NCBI GenBank assembly: GCA_954871525.1
Contig: OX940865.1
Coordinates: forward strand, 5,766,001 to 5,830,000
Length of the DNA: 64,000 bases
Reading direction: 5' to 3'
Source of the DNA: Parietaria judaica
Lineage: Eukaryota; Streptophyta; Magnoliopsida; Rosales; Urticaceae
Made by a program: the position numbers and the translations under genes
In this document: positions 1-10,294 of the stretch, piece after piece
Numbering within the stretch: position 1 is the first letter of the stretch
Layout of the letters: every line of letters starts with the position of its first letter
Notes under the pieces: generated by a model
Database searches by the model: none
Told to the model about the DNA's origin: nothing
Seen by the model: the letters and a program-made list of their open reading frames with translations, nothing else

Positions 1-250
1 CTTATTCATTTTTGTAAGTTACGGAGGGCATTTTGGGCAGTTTTTAATAATTAGGAATTTTGCGTCAATCCCGAGGGGAGATGACTACGTTCTTACTTTG
101 GTTTCATCTATTCAATAAAATAATAGGGATTCATCTCTTTGGTGAATTCCTGTCGGGTCATATGTGATTTCTGCTTTGAGTCCTGAGTTGACTTTGGAAC
201 TTCAAACCTTTTTTATGTTCATTGTTTGACTGATCAATGTTGACTTTCAG

Positions 251-1428
251 AATGTTCATTATCACGCTGGCGGTCTTCGGCTGAATCCGAATCTATATAA
301 TTGTGGCAAAGTGTGCTTGAGTCTGCTTAATACTTGGTCGGGAGGCAAGAACGAGTTGTGGATCCCTGGGAAATCAACAATGCTGCAAGTTTTGGTCTCT
401 ATCCAAGGGCTCATATTGAACGCTAAACCGTATTTTAACGAACCGGGTTATGCTCGGACGAGCGGATCCCCGGACGGAGAAAGGAAGTCTTTGGGATACA
501 ATGAAAACACATTCATATTGTCTCTGAAGACGATGACCTATTCAATTAAGAGGCCACCAAAGGTAAGCCTTTACGGATCGTCAAATATCATAATGCTATG
601 CAATTAGTTCTTTTCTTGTTTTTAGCTTTTTATTTTATTTTTTATTATTATCTTAGAATCAGCAACGCGCTTTGGCAACACTGGTCTTAATATGGTATCT
701 CGGAAATCTGGAATTCAAAAAAACCTGTATCCAGAATTCCAGTTCTAGGAAAAAGTGGAATCTGGAATTATGTTAGAAACACATAAACTTCCTTAATTAC
801 CCATAAAAGTAAATAAGAATTCTTTTCTTAGTTTCCATCCATTTATCCGTCTAAATTAACGGCGAAAATGCTAATATAGGGACTATTCCCGCATATACCT
901 GTTAATAAACAGACCATTGGAGCCAATAGCTCTTAATATAATTTAAAGGACGTCTCTGCATGCTCGTGATTCTGTCTCACCTGGATCGTGTAGAACTTAC
1001 TTAAACAATATAATTATTTAACTGTAAATATAAATGTTAATTATATTGTGAGATCACTTCATTTTATCTTAAATTAATTATATTTTAATAATAGAAATAT
1101 TATTTTTCATTAATTTTTTTTGAGGATGCTCGTGTTACTGCCTCACCCTTGTTCTTTTTTTCCTCAGCATTTTGAAGATTTTGTAAAAGGGCACTTTTTC
1201 GAGCACGGCCACGAGATTCTTGTGGCCTGCCAAGCGTACTTGGAGGGTGTCCAAGTAGGGTGCCTCGTGAAAGGCGGCGTCCAAGACGTGGACGCATACG
1301 AAAACGAAAAGAGCTGCTCCGAGAGCTTCAAGCACTCCCTCAATAACTTTCTCAAGATTCTCATCGCCGAATTCACTGGCATCGGGATCGATGGTTGCGA
1401 TCAAATTCTACGTCCGGTAGCTAGATGA
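251..1428 (+). CDS. PFU/UBC24-class ubiquitin-conjugating enzyme E2, 3' end
   Basis: Two terminal exons of an E2 gene whose 5' part lies left of the window. Exon 251-562 follows an acceptor (TTTCAG) at 250 and ends at a donor AAG|GTAAGC. Exon 1168-1428 follows TTTCCTCAG and ends in TGA. Both junctions are phase 0, so PPK joins HFEDFV directly. The first exon carries the E2 core with NPNLYNCGKVCLSLLNTW; the cysteine in KVCLSLL (codon 314-316) is the expected thioester cysteine. YFNEPGY and SENTFILSLKTM-like segments follow, as in the large plant E2s related to PHO2/UBC24 and PFU/UBC25. The C-terminal exon gives the family tail (HFEDFVKGHFF, LVKGGVQDVD). Such enzymes transfer ubiquitin and are built with a long N-terminal region, here off-window. 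The exact subfamily is uncertain; the tail looks closer to PFU/UBC25 than to PHO2. Confidence 0.9.
563..1167 (+). other. Intron of the E2 gene
   Basis: 605-bp AT-rich GT-AG intron between the last two E2 exons. A T-rich polypyrimidine stretch precedes the acceptor. No other gene is visible in it. The first 250 bases of the window are also intron-like. Confidence 0.8.
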
Positions 1429-1953
1429 TGAATTGGTCAGTAGTGAGGGAAAAACATGTTTACATGTTAAGAGAGATAAACAATTTAGGTTTTTTTTTTT
1501 TTTTTTCTCTGTTCGGTTTAACTTCTAATAGTAACTTGTGTGTACATAAATGAGGACATGTGTGGGAATACAGGGCTTCGTTAAAGATCTTTCGACGAAT
1601 TCTCTCGGATCGGAATCGAGATGCGTTGCGACCGGTTCCTGTCTCTGGTACCGTGGGTAGGATGGAGAAAACGTTTAGTACATTTTAGGGAGAATAATTC
1701 AGGATTTTTTGTTTTTCTTTTCTGCATAAAAAGAAAAGATAGATTCAGATAAATTTCTAATGAAGTTATTCGGGATATTTGCAGCAGAAGTACAATGAAG
1801 TTTCACTTTTTTTTTTTTTTTACATATATTTTTTCTCTGAATAGTACCATTTAAAAACGTTACGATTTTTTTCTCTGTATGTTCCAAAACGCAATATTCC
1901 GCTAAATGATAAATGTCAACATTTGGATAGTCCACGTCATTCGTCGACTTATC
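1429..1953. other. 3' flank of the E2 gene, no gene seen
   Basis: AT-rich sequence with T tracts around 1491-1506 and 1808-1821. It probably includes the E2 3' UTR. No further coding signal is supported. Confidence 0.5.
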
Positions 1954-1961
1954 CACATGGG

Positions 1962-2291
1962 TAACCCCCAAAATATGAATCCGGGCATTAAAAAAAAATA
2001 AAAAACCCTGATACCGAAATATCCGGATCCGGGTTTTTCCCGAACCGGAAATTTCGGTATCCGGGAAACACACAACCCGGATAAAGTATTATCTGGGTTT
2101 TTAAAAATGTGTTTAATTCAACGGCCCAGATTAAAGTGCCGTTGGAAAAAAAAAAAAAGTAAAACAAATCCCGGATCCGGATATATCCATGATTTTTTTT
2201 CCCGGACCCGGATATATCCGTATCCGGGTTTTGGTAAATAAATAAAAAAAATTCCGGTCGGATGGGTTTTTACCCTACATTTTGGGGACTA
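1962..2291. mobile_element. hAT-like non-autonomous element (330 bp)
   Basis: The element is flanked by an 8-bp direct repeat CACATGGG at 1954-1961 and 2292-2299. Its ends are imperfect inverted repeats: left TAACCCCCAAAAT, right ATTTTGGGGACTA. The inside is rich in CCGG/ACCCGG words, the kind of subterminal repeats seen in plant hAT elements. There is no transposase, so it would depend on an element elsewhere. The 8-bp duplication and the terminal repeats are seen directly; the superfamily is inferred. Confidence 0.75.
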
Positions 2292-2305
2292 CACATGGGG
2301 AGCCA

Positions 2306-3596
2306 AAAATCACTAACGTCTATTTTTTGCGGCGAAAATCATCGAAGTCTCTAAATTGTCGCAGATAAATCACTACCGTCTATTTTTTGCAGCAAAAATC
2401 ACTAACGTCACTAATTGTTAGGTAAACTGCGGCTAATGTACCCAATGTTTGATTTTCTGCGGATTATGTACTCAATGTTTATTTTCGGCGGCTAATGTAC
2501 CCATTGTTTGATTTTCTGCGGATTATGTACTCAATGTTTATTTTCGGCGGCTAATGTACCCAATGTTTGATCCGTTAGATATTTTTGGGTTTTCCATCAG
2601 TTGGCCGTTAGAGAGTTATCCTCCTCTATATGTACCATTTTCGTAATTTTGACATAACTCACTCATTTGTTTTCCAAATTTTATGCACAACCTATGGTTG
2701 GAAAGATAAGAGATAGATATACAACTTTTTATGTTTTAAGTTTTGTAAAATAAGTTTTAAAAAAATACAAAATTTCAACTACAACGTAAAACTGGACATT
2801 AGTTTAATGCAAAATATTTGTTTCGAGAAAATTTTAATATACTTAATGACTTTTTATGATGAAACATAAAAGCAAAAAGTTGTAGATAAATGTTTTATCT
2901 TTCGAACAGGTGTTTATTTATAAATTTTTGACAAAAAATGAGTGAGTTATGCCAATAATATGAAAGATGTGATGTGAAATAATATTTCATATTATTGGCA
3001 TAACTCACTCGTTTTTTATCCAAAATTTATAAATAAACACTTGTTGGAAAGATAAAACATTTATCTACAACTTTTTATTTTACGTTTCATCATAAAAAGT
3101 CATTAAGTATATTAAAATTTGCTCGAAACAAATATTTTGCATTAAACTAATGTCCAGTTTTACGTTGTACTTGAAATTTCGTGTTTTTTTAGGACTTATT
3201 TTACAAAAATTAAAACAACAAAGTTGTAGATCTATCTCTTATCTTTCCAACCATAGGTCGTTCATAAAATTTGGACAAAAAATAAGTGAGTTATGTCAAA
3301 AATACGAAAAGTGTACATATAGAGGAGGATAACTCTCTAACGGTCAACTGACGGAAAACCTAAAAATATCTAACGAATCAAACATCGGGTACATTAGCCG
3401 CCGAAAATAAACATTGGGTACATAATCCGCAGAAAATCAAACATTAAGTACATTAGCCGCAGTTTACCCTTAATTGTTTGCAGATAAGTCGCTACCATTA
3501 ATTTTTTGCGGCGAAAATCATCAAAGTCACTAAATTCTTGCAGATAAATCACTAACGTCTATTTTGCGCCAAAAGTCAATAACGTCTGTCTTTCCT
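2306..3596. repeat. Minisatellite split by a foldback insertion
   Basis: Imperfect copies of a unit containing ATCACTAACGTCTATTTTTT and GCGGCGAAAATCATC occur at 2306-2419 and again, in the same orientation, at 3471-3596. The foldback at 2420-3470 lies between them. The array was therefore continuous before that insertion. Confidence 0.65.
2420..3470. mobile_element. Foldback transposon / long-TIR MITE (1.05 kb)
   Basis: Almost the whole element is one inverted repeat: the left arm is about 2420-2965 and the right arm about 2984-3470, with a loop of some 19 bp. The ends read AGGTAAACTGCGGC and, on the other strand, AGGGTAAACTGCGGC. Direct repeats TAATTGTT flank it at 2412-2419 and 3471-3478. 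One base further out the pair is CTAATTGTT/TTAATTGTT, so an 8-bp (hAT) or 9-bp (Mutator) duplication is possible. The left arm holds an extra copy of a roughly 59-bp GGCTAATGTACCC unit. No coding capacity. Confidence 0.8.
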
Positions 3597-3599
3597 TAC

Positions 3600-4695
3600 A
3601 AATGTTATCTGCCAACGATAAATGACATATCACCAGCCTACATGGCATTCATCAATTGTCTTCAACAACGACAACACGCATTAGTGATAGCATTATTTGA
3701 AATATAGATTTATACGACAATTGTACCATAAACTCTTAAAATTAATTTTATCGTGGCCAAAATTCTAAAAACACACAAAAAAAATCTTACCATAACTTTC
3801 AATTTTCCCCAACAATTTTATCGTGGCGGCGAAAATACCCAACCTTTTGCCATATTCTCCGATAGGTACCCAACCTCAATAAATGTCGGTGAAAGTACCT
3901 AACGTCGCACTTTTGTTGTTGACAACTAACGTCGTTAGACACCTACCTATGTAGCCGTTAAGCTGTCTCATGTGGCGTACCATGTGGCACAAGTCTCCAT
4001 GTGACCAAAGGTTAGGTATAAGGTACATGAATGTTGGTTAATCGTTGGACTTGTACAAAGTTAGTTTATGAAATAGTTACATTTTTTGTATAAATTATTT
4101 ATGATATTGTAATTGCCACGTATCTTTGTGTAAACACAATTTTTCTTAGTTATTAGTGTTAATCAAATGTCTATAAAATAATTTTGAATGATTCGATTAG
4201 AAGTGAAATAAAAAAATATGGAAAACTGGATTCATGGGCCGAAATCGATTTATCGATTTCAAACTTAAATTGGAGGTTGTCGTGCCAGACAATCCATTGA
4301 ATGATAGAATGTCGAATACTAGGCATTTTCAACTTCTACCGCCTTGGATGTAGTCATTGGGGTTTTTTTTTCCGATTATCCGCCTTGCCGGTAGTCATCA
4401 ATAAATATTTCAGGACAATCGATTCTCCATAAATAATAATGTAAAAGTAATGAAAAATTAGGTATTTTTCGAGAAAAAAAATTGCACTTGTCAACAATTT
4501 TCGGCGAAAGTACATTCAATCTAAAAAAAAAAAAGTTTAGTATAACATGATTTTATTAAGTATGACATGCTTTTATTTGAGTATTTACATATGTGAGAGT
4601 GAGACTATATTTTATTTACATATGTAAACTTAGTGAATATATTTTTAAAACTATTTTAGTAGTAAATATGTGAGAGTGAGACTATATTTTATTTA
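3600..4695. other. Intergenic, no gene seen
   Basis: AT-rich spacer. The segment 3820-4000 contains GGCGGCGAAAATACCCAACC and related words reminiscent of the neighbouring minisatellite. A phrase containing GTGAGAGTGAGACTATATTT occurs twice, near 4595 and 4675. No coding evidence. Confidence 0.5.
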
Positions 4696-5240
4696 CATAT
4701 GTGAGACCGAATCCGGTTTTAAAAAACCAAAACCGAATTAAAATCGGGTTAAACCGAAACCAAAATTTTGAAAAACCCGTAACCGAATTAAACCGGTTCC
4801 GAGTTTTGGGTTTTGAGTTATAAAACCCGAAACCCGGTTAGTAGGTTACTAAAACCCGGATTTTAAAATAAATATTTATAAATATTCAATTTATTTGTAT
4901 AATGTTTATAAACTTGTTTTTTACTAAGTATTATATTTATAAACTAACATTAATACTACATCTATGTGTATAAAGTTTGGATTGGTGTATTTAAGATTAG
5001 GTAATATTATGTATTAATGGCTTTATAATTGTTTTTGCTTCAAATAAAAAAAAAAGTGGGTTAAAACCGAGTTCGGGTTTAAAATCCGGGTTTTCAAATA
5101 AAAACCGGGTAATTACCCGAACCCGGATTTCCGGACTTTGTCTTAAAAAACCGGGTTTGGGTTTGAAAAGTCAAAACTCAAAAATCCGGGTTCGGGTTTC
5201 GAGTAATGAAAAAAACCGGTGTTTTCACCCGGTTATCTTG
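4696..5240. mobile_element. Possible hAT-like element rich in CCGG words
   Basis: Dense AACCGG, ACCCGG and CGGGTTT words cluster at the two ends with an AT-rich middle (4860-5050). This is the same texture as the TSD-supported elements at 1962-2291 and 47534-48123. I could not find a convincing target duplication here, so the limits are approximate. Confidence 0.4.
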
Positions 5241-6670
5241 GACAATTGAGTTTATAATAGATTTTCAGTTTGTAAGTTGTAGCAACAAAGAGCCTGCGAT
5301 CATAAAAAAAAAATGTTAAACTAAGAGTGCATATTTATAATTTATATTATATATTATTTTTGATATAAAATTGGGTCATGTCATCTTATTTTATTGGGCC
5401 ATGTTGTCATATTACTGGAGCCTTATCCAGTTGCTATTCAATTAGTTTTTATTATTATTTTAAAACTTCCTTTTTATCTTTTAAGTAAGCATGTTTGAAA
5501 AGCTGGACTAATTTTTTCCTTTTCTAGGGTCTAATTTTTTGGGTATTTTTTTTCATTGCTTCATAATTTTACTTTTTTATTTTATTGATATTGTTGTACT
5601 AACATAGACTGAACAATTTAGTTATATTGTCTATCTAAAAAGATACGGTTCAAACAGTCGACTATAGATTTAATTTGTAATTTTGCATCTAAAAACGTAT
5701 GACTGATCATATTTAAATAAATAATTTATTTAAAATATATTTTTTATACTTTTTGCATTGAATTTTTTTACAATACAATAGAGGCCTCACAATCTATCTT
5801 ACCTAAGGCCCAACAAACTTAGGGCCGGGCCGCCCTGTTTCAACCCTAACTTTTTAAGTAATAAATGATGATGTTTTATGAGTCAAACAAAGCATATTTG
5901 CAAGGAGTGGATAAAATACTCTCAAACAGAGTGATTGAGCTGTTCTTTTCCAATAATGTATTTCCAGGAGTTGACTACTAAAGATCAACATATAAAATCA
6001 CTACAATAAAAATTCAAAGAAATTTGTAGGCTACACAAAAATAGATACATGCATATATTGAAAGTGATTTGTTAGTTTTATTATTATTATTTACTGAAGT
6101 GACACTATTGATCAAAATTGTAAGACATACGTAATATAAAAAAAAAATTATACTAATGGCGAAGATTACGTATTACACTTGTTTTTAATTAAAATTGATC
6201 AAAATTGTAAGACATATTCGTAATATAAGAACAAATTATACTAATGGCTAAGATTACCTATGTACACTTGTTTTTGCGTCTCACGGATTGAATTCAACAC
6301 CTTCCGAAAAAGTTAAAATACACCTCGTGACTTGCTTTGTACCATGCGTTTTTAGATGCACTGTGCGGGGTTTTAATTTTTATGCGCCTCCATCTTTATT
6401 TAAATATATATAAATAAAAAGTTTTTTGATTTCGAATATAACTTAGCATCGAAACTATGGTTTGTACATGATCCAGAGAATTCACCGTTGATATTGATAT
6501 AGTATAATTAAAATACAATATATACTTTGGAGAAGAGACATTAATTATTAAATAATATATACTGTTAATAAAAACTCTAACTTCTTCTGCCATTATAACA
6601 TAAACCTCTTGTTCATGCTTCAAATCCATTTTTTATAATCACGACTCTCTCAAACCGAAACCATTGGAGC
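5241..6670. other. Upstream region of the first DUF2921 gene
   Basis: AT-rich. Positions about 5868-5980 resemble 9595-9690 upstream of the second copy (shared phrases such as TGAGTCAAA and GGAATTGACTA), so promoter-distal DNA was duplicated along with the gene. A TATA-like stretch TTTAAATATATATAAATAAA occurs at about 6399-6418, some 255 bp before the start codon. Confidence 0.5.
6109..6275 (+). repeat. Tandem duplication (about 86 bp x2)
   Basis: Two imperfect adjacent copies begin with GATCAAAATTGTAAGACATA, the first near 6112 and the second near 6197. Each continues through AAATTATACTAATGGC and ends in a TACACTTGTTTTT phrase. It lies in the upstream region of the intact DUF2921 gene. Confidence 0.7.
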
Positions 6671-9001
6671 ATGAATCTTCAAGCTTTTCTCTTTTGCATC
6701 ACATTGCTTCTCACTTCTTCAAACTCAGTTTCATCTTCTTCTTCGCCTTCGAACTCATGGGCGGAATCGACCTACCATAGACCAGACCGTTTCCGCATCG
6801 TGCCGGAGCAATTTCTCGAGAAACTCTTCGGCTATTACGTCCCCGACAATGCTCCGAGAGTTGGCAAAGCGTCCAACGTATCTGATAAACTCGCCTTCAG
6901 CTTCGAAGGAGTGTACGAAAGCGATGTTCAAGGTTTGTTCTGCATCGAAGCCTCATTGATCCTTTACGCAGACGCAAAACATGATTCTTGGCTTGTGAAT
7001 TCCGAGGCAACGGTTTTCGCACACTTCATGCTAGCCGGGATTTGGTCCGAGCCTCAGGGAAAGCTGCGTCTCGTCGGAAACGGGGTTAAGATGATCACAG
7101 GTTCTAATGAATATCGTCAAATTTCTGTTTCTCTTAAGCTCAATAATCTTTATAACTCGACGAGTCTCACCAGTTTGATCACTGGAAATCTTGAGAGCTC
7201 GGTTGATCCGGCCTGCTTCGATCCCGTCTCTTTCGTGCTCTTTCCGACGATGAACTACGAATACAAAATGGTTTCGCAAGCATTTGCTGAGCAAGGAAGA
7301 ACCGTCGATCTACCGTCGTTTTCTCCGATTGCTTCACTGTGTTCAATTTTTCCTTATCATCCATTGACCTTGAAGTATTCAAGCCACATGAGTCCTCTGG
7401 GCGAGCCACGCGGGAAACTTCCCCAAATTGCGCAACTTACGAGAATTGTATGCGACGAATCATCACACTCCATGAGGTTTCTGATAAATTTTGGAGAAAT
7501 TTTCATAAGGCACCCCAGAACCTTGGACCCCAAGTCAACTATGTTGGGAGAAGCCGTCTGGGACTCCCGAAACGATCAACTCTTCATAGTGGCTTGTCGG
7601 TTTGTAAACGCAACAGATTCTTGGGCCCAAGCGCGAGTTGGCGATTGCTCAACGAGGATGAGCTTGAGATTCAGCGAGATCTGGACGCTCGGCAACACGA
7701 GCACGCTCGCGGGACGTCTCTGGAGCACCAAGAAAGCGTTTTCTGAGACCGAAATAGAACTTTCAGAGAACTACTACGACGGCATTGCTCCGACGAAAAA
7801 GTACGAGTACACGAAGCTCGACATCGCGAAGCAATGGTGCCGCGAAACAAAGCGTTTGAAAAGAAAGAAAGGCGCAACTTACCCAAAAGCGATCTCTGCT
7901 ATTAGGAGATTCAGAATTCTCACTGTAAAGGGAAGTAATGGAATTTCCAAAGGGTTTGCTCAGCCCGTCGCCATTGAAAACGAGCTCTATTTTTCGCGGC
8001 CGGATCGAAAGAGCTTGTTTGGGAAGAATCCCATTAACGTGAGCTATTTGATTACACTAAATAATGTATCGTTGGATTCGAACAGTACATTTCACATCTC
8101 TGCAGAAGGAACGTATGATAATTCAACAGGAAGATTGTGTATGATAGGCTGCAAGAAGATTGGATTAAGCACTACCGTCGACTGCGATATTCGGTTTAAC
8201 TTTCAGTTCCGAGAAAGGAACTCAAAGCTCAACACGAGCTTCATCAATGGCAGAATCGAAAGCAAGCGAAAGAAAACTGATCCGCTTTACTTCGAAGCCT
8301 TGACACTATCCTCTTCACGTAAATTCAGAGAATTTCCCATTGCTGAATCGGAGACGAACTTGGCTCTCGTCGAAAACTCGCTCGCTATCGTTTTTGCAGC
8401 GCTCCAGATTGCTCACCTCCGAAGAAGCCCAGATCTTCGCCCTCTCGTCTCGGCCACGATGTTGCTGAATCTCATCCTTGCGATGTGCTTCCAAATGCGA
8501 GATTCGCTGCCTGAGACCCCGGAATGGCTTGAGATTGCAGCGATGACGCTTCTCATGTGTTCGCACACTTGGATACTCCGGCTCGTATGGGCCGCGAGGC
8601 GGGGCCACGAGAATCCACGCAACCTCTGGATCGACGAGATCAGGATTCTTCCGATCTTCTCTGGTGTGGTTTTTCTTGTTGTCTTCTTTGCTGATTCGTG
8701 GAAATCTTGCTCCGAGATGCTCTTGAGCTTCTTCCTTGTCCCTCAGATTTTGCTCAACGTTCTTCGGGATTCGAGAGAGGAGGCTCTGTCTCGCTGTTTC
8801 TACGTTGGGACTAGTTTCGCGCAGTTTTTGCCTCATACTGCTCTTGATCTATATAGAGCTGCAGATTTGGACTTTGGAATCTGGGCGAGTTGGGAAGTGA
8901 AAGAGATGATCGGCTATGGAAGTCTGGCTTTCACCGGAATCGTTTACTTGCAGCACAAGTTTGGCGGCCGTTGCATTGTTCCGTTCAAGTCCAAGGTCTG
9001 A
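6671..9001 (+). CDS. DUF2921-type multi-pass membrane protein, intact copy
   Basis: Single-exon ORF of 776 residues starting at an ATG followed by a typical signal peptide (MNLQAFLFCITLLLTSSNS). The large N-terminal region (about 25-560) is likely lumenal or extracellular and built of related modules. Landmarks are GLFCIEASLILY (near 88), GEAVWDSRNDQLFIVACRF (near 293), VGDCSTRMSLRFSEIWTLGN, and AEGTYDNSTGRLCMIGCKK (near 478) followed by SKRKKTDPLYFEAL. From about 565 to 765 there are six or seven hydrophobic segments, ending in YLQHKFGGRCIVP. This architecture is that of the plant DUF2921 family; a related multi-membrane domain occurs in FLYING SAUCER-type E3 ligases, but no RING is present here. 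Molecular function unknown. Two decayed tandem copies follow at 10295 and 19548. Confidence 0.88.
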   Translation: MNLQAFLFCITLLLTSSNSVSSSSSPSNSWAESTYHRPDRFRIVPEQFLEKLFGYYVPDNAPRVGKASNVSDKLAFSFEGVYESDVQGLFCIEASLILYADAKHDSWLVNSEATVFAHFMLAGIWSEPQGKLRLVGNGVKMITGSNEYRQISVSLKLNNLYNSTSLTSLITGNLESSVDPACFDPVSFVLFPTMNYEYKMVSQAFAEQGRTVDLPSFSPIASLCSIFPYHPLTLKYSSHMSPLGEPRGKLPQIAQLTRIVCDESSHSMRFLINFGEIFIRHPRTLDPKSTMLGEAVWDSRNDQLFIVACRFVNATDSWAQARVGDCSTRMSLRFSEIWTLGNTSTLAGRLWSTKKAFSETEIELSENYYDGIAPTKKYEYTKLDIAKQWCRETKRLKRKKGATYPKAISAIRRFRILTVKGSNGISKGFAQPVAIENELYFSRPDRKSLFGKNPINVSYLITLNNVSLDSNSTFHISAEGTYDNSTGRLCMIGCKKIGLSTTVDCDIRFNFQFRERNSKLNTSFINGRIESKRKKTDPLYFEALTLSSSRKFREFPIAESETNLALVENSLAIVFAALQIAHLRRSPDLRPLVSATMLLNLILAMCFQMRDSLPETPEWLEIAAMTLLMCSHTWILRLVWAARRGHENPRNLWIDEIRILPIFSGVVFLVVFFADSWKSCSEMLLSFFLVPQILLNVLRDSREEALSRCFYVGTSFAQFLPHTALDLYRAADLDFGIWASWEVKEMIGYGSLAFTGIVYLQHKFGGRCIVPFKSKV

Positions 9002-9686
9002 TTGTTGTTGGGCCTGAATGCGATCCATCAAGGTACTATCGGACAACTAATTAGTGAGTTTTCAAGGTTTTTGAGTTGTTATCGGAAGTTGTGTTTCATG
9101 GGTGCCAATCTAGTCGGAAATTAAGATTCAATTAATACGATTTGAGGTCTCCATTTTTACTTTTAAAGTTTAGGTAATCTTTATGTCTAAAGAGAGTATC
9201 TCATTGCATACTCCATTCTGTTAATTGGGAACTGACGAACCGGGAAGGCTCCTCGGTCGAGACCTTAGATAGGAAAAGGGAGCCCGAAAATAGATCTAAC
9301 AAGATTAGATATCATTTTTATCATAATGCAGTTGAAACCGAATTTAACGCTAATGTAGAACCAACAAAATCGATAAAAACGGCTTTTAATCTTAATAGCG
9401 CGATTTTTGGCTTTCAAAAAAGATAAGCTTAAAGTGGATTGAATTTGAAAACCGTTCCCTCCACGTCATGCTAGCCCGTTCTTTGCATTGTCGAAATGTT
9501 ATAGGAAGAACAAGATAAGCTCGTATAAAATAATTATCGATTATATATTTTTCATTTATTCATTCAAATTCGAGTAATTAGCATTCTCACCCTTCTAGTA
9601 TTATATGATCACGTTTTCATGAGTCAAAGCATCTTTGAATGGATTAAATAATCTCAAACATAATAATTGAGCGTTCTAGGAATTGA
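9002..9686. other. Spacer between DUF2921 copies 1 and 2
   Basis: No gene. The part from about 9595 to 9690 is homologous to the upstream region of copy 1 (about 5868-5980). It ends exactly at the TRIM insertion. Confidence 0.55.
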
Positions 9687-9691
9687 CTAAG

Positions 9692-10015
9692 TGTGAAGTA
9701 TCATGAAGTTCCACATCAAAATCAATTGGCAATGAAGGGAGTAACCCATGACCTTTTAAACCTTGCTAAGTTCCCATGTCTTTTCCATGTGGGACTCAAC
9801 ATGCCCCCTCGAGAGGGTGGCTCTTTGGCTCACTCGTCTCGGGCCGAATCCTTTTTTTTTTTTTTTGGACCGGTGCTCGTTTGAGCTTGATGGGCTCTGA
9901 TACCATGTGAAGTATCATGAGGTTCCACCTCAAAACCAATTGGCAATGAGGGGAGTAACCCAGGACCTTTTAAACCTTGCTAAGTCCCCATGTCTTTTCC
10001 ATGTGGGACTCAACA
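9692..10015 (-). mobile_element. TRIM (terminal-repeat retrotransposon in miniature), complete
   Basis: Two 110-bp LTRs (9692-9801 and 9906-10015) flank a 104-bp interior. CTAAG duplications lie at 9687-9691 and 10016-10020. Read on the minus strand, each LTR is TG...CA. The primer-binding site TGGTATCAGAGC (initiator-Met tRNA type) follows the LTR at about 9894-9905, and a purine tract around CTCTCGAGGGGGCA precedes the other LTR. I count 6 differences between the LTRs (about 94.5% identity). There is no coding capacity, as is normal for TRIMs. It sits 280 bp upstream of DUF2921 copy 2. Confidence 0.92.
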
Positions 10016-10294
10016 CTAAGGCATCCTATTCCCAAAGTCAACTATTACTAAAAAAACTCAACATGCAATATAAATTTTCATTTCTTTTAAAATGCAAGCA
10101 TCTGTATTATTAGATCGTTAGTTCTTGACATTGTTGCATTATAATACTGTATAAAATTATATTAAATATATCTTTTGGAAAAGAGTTTGTAATATATGTT
10201 TTTATTAATAATGCTGATGAAAAAATCTTCCTTCTTCATTTCATATGAAATCCATTTTATTAGCATGACTCTCTCCAACAGAAGCCATTGGAAC

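Noticed and set aside
4696..5240. Firm hAT call for the CCGG-rich block
   Set aside because: Texture matches but no 8-bp duplication or clear terminal repeat was found, so it is listed only as possible.
8315..8836. 173-codon minus-strand ORF inside DUF2921 copy 1
   Set aside because: Antisense shadow of the conserved membrane region; no independent motif.
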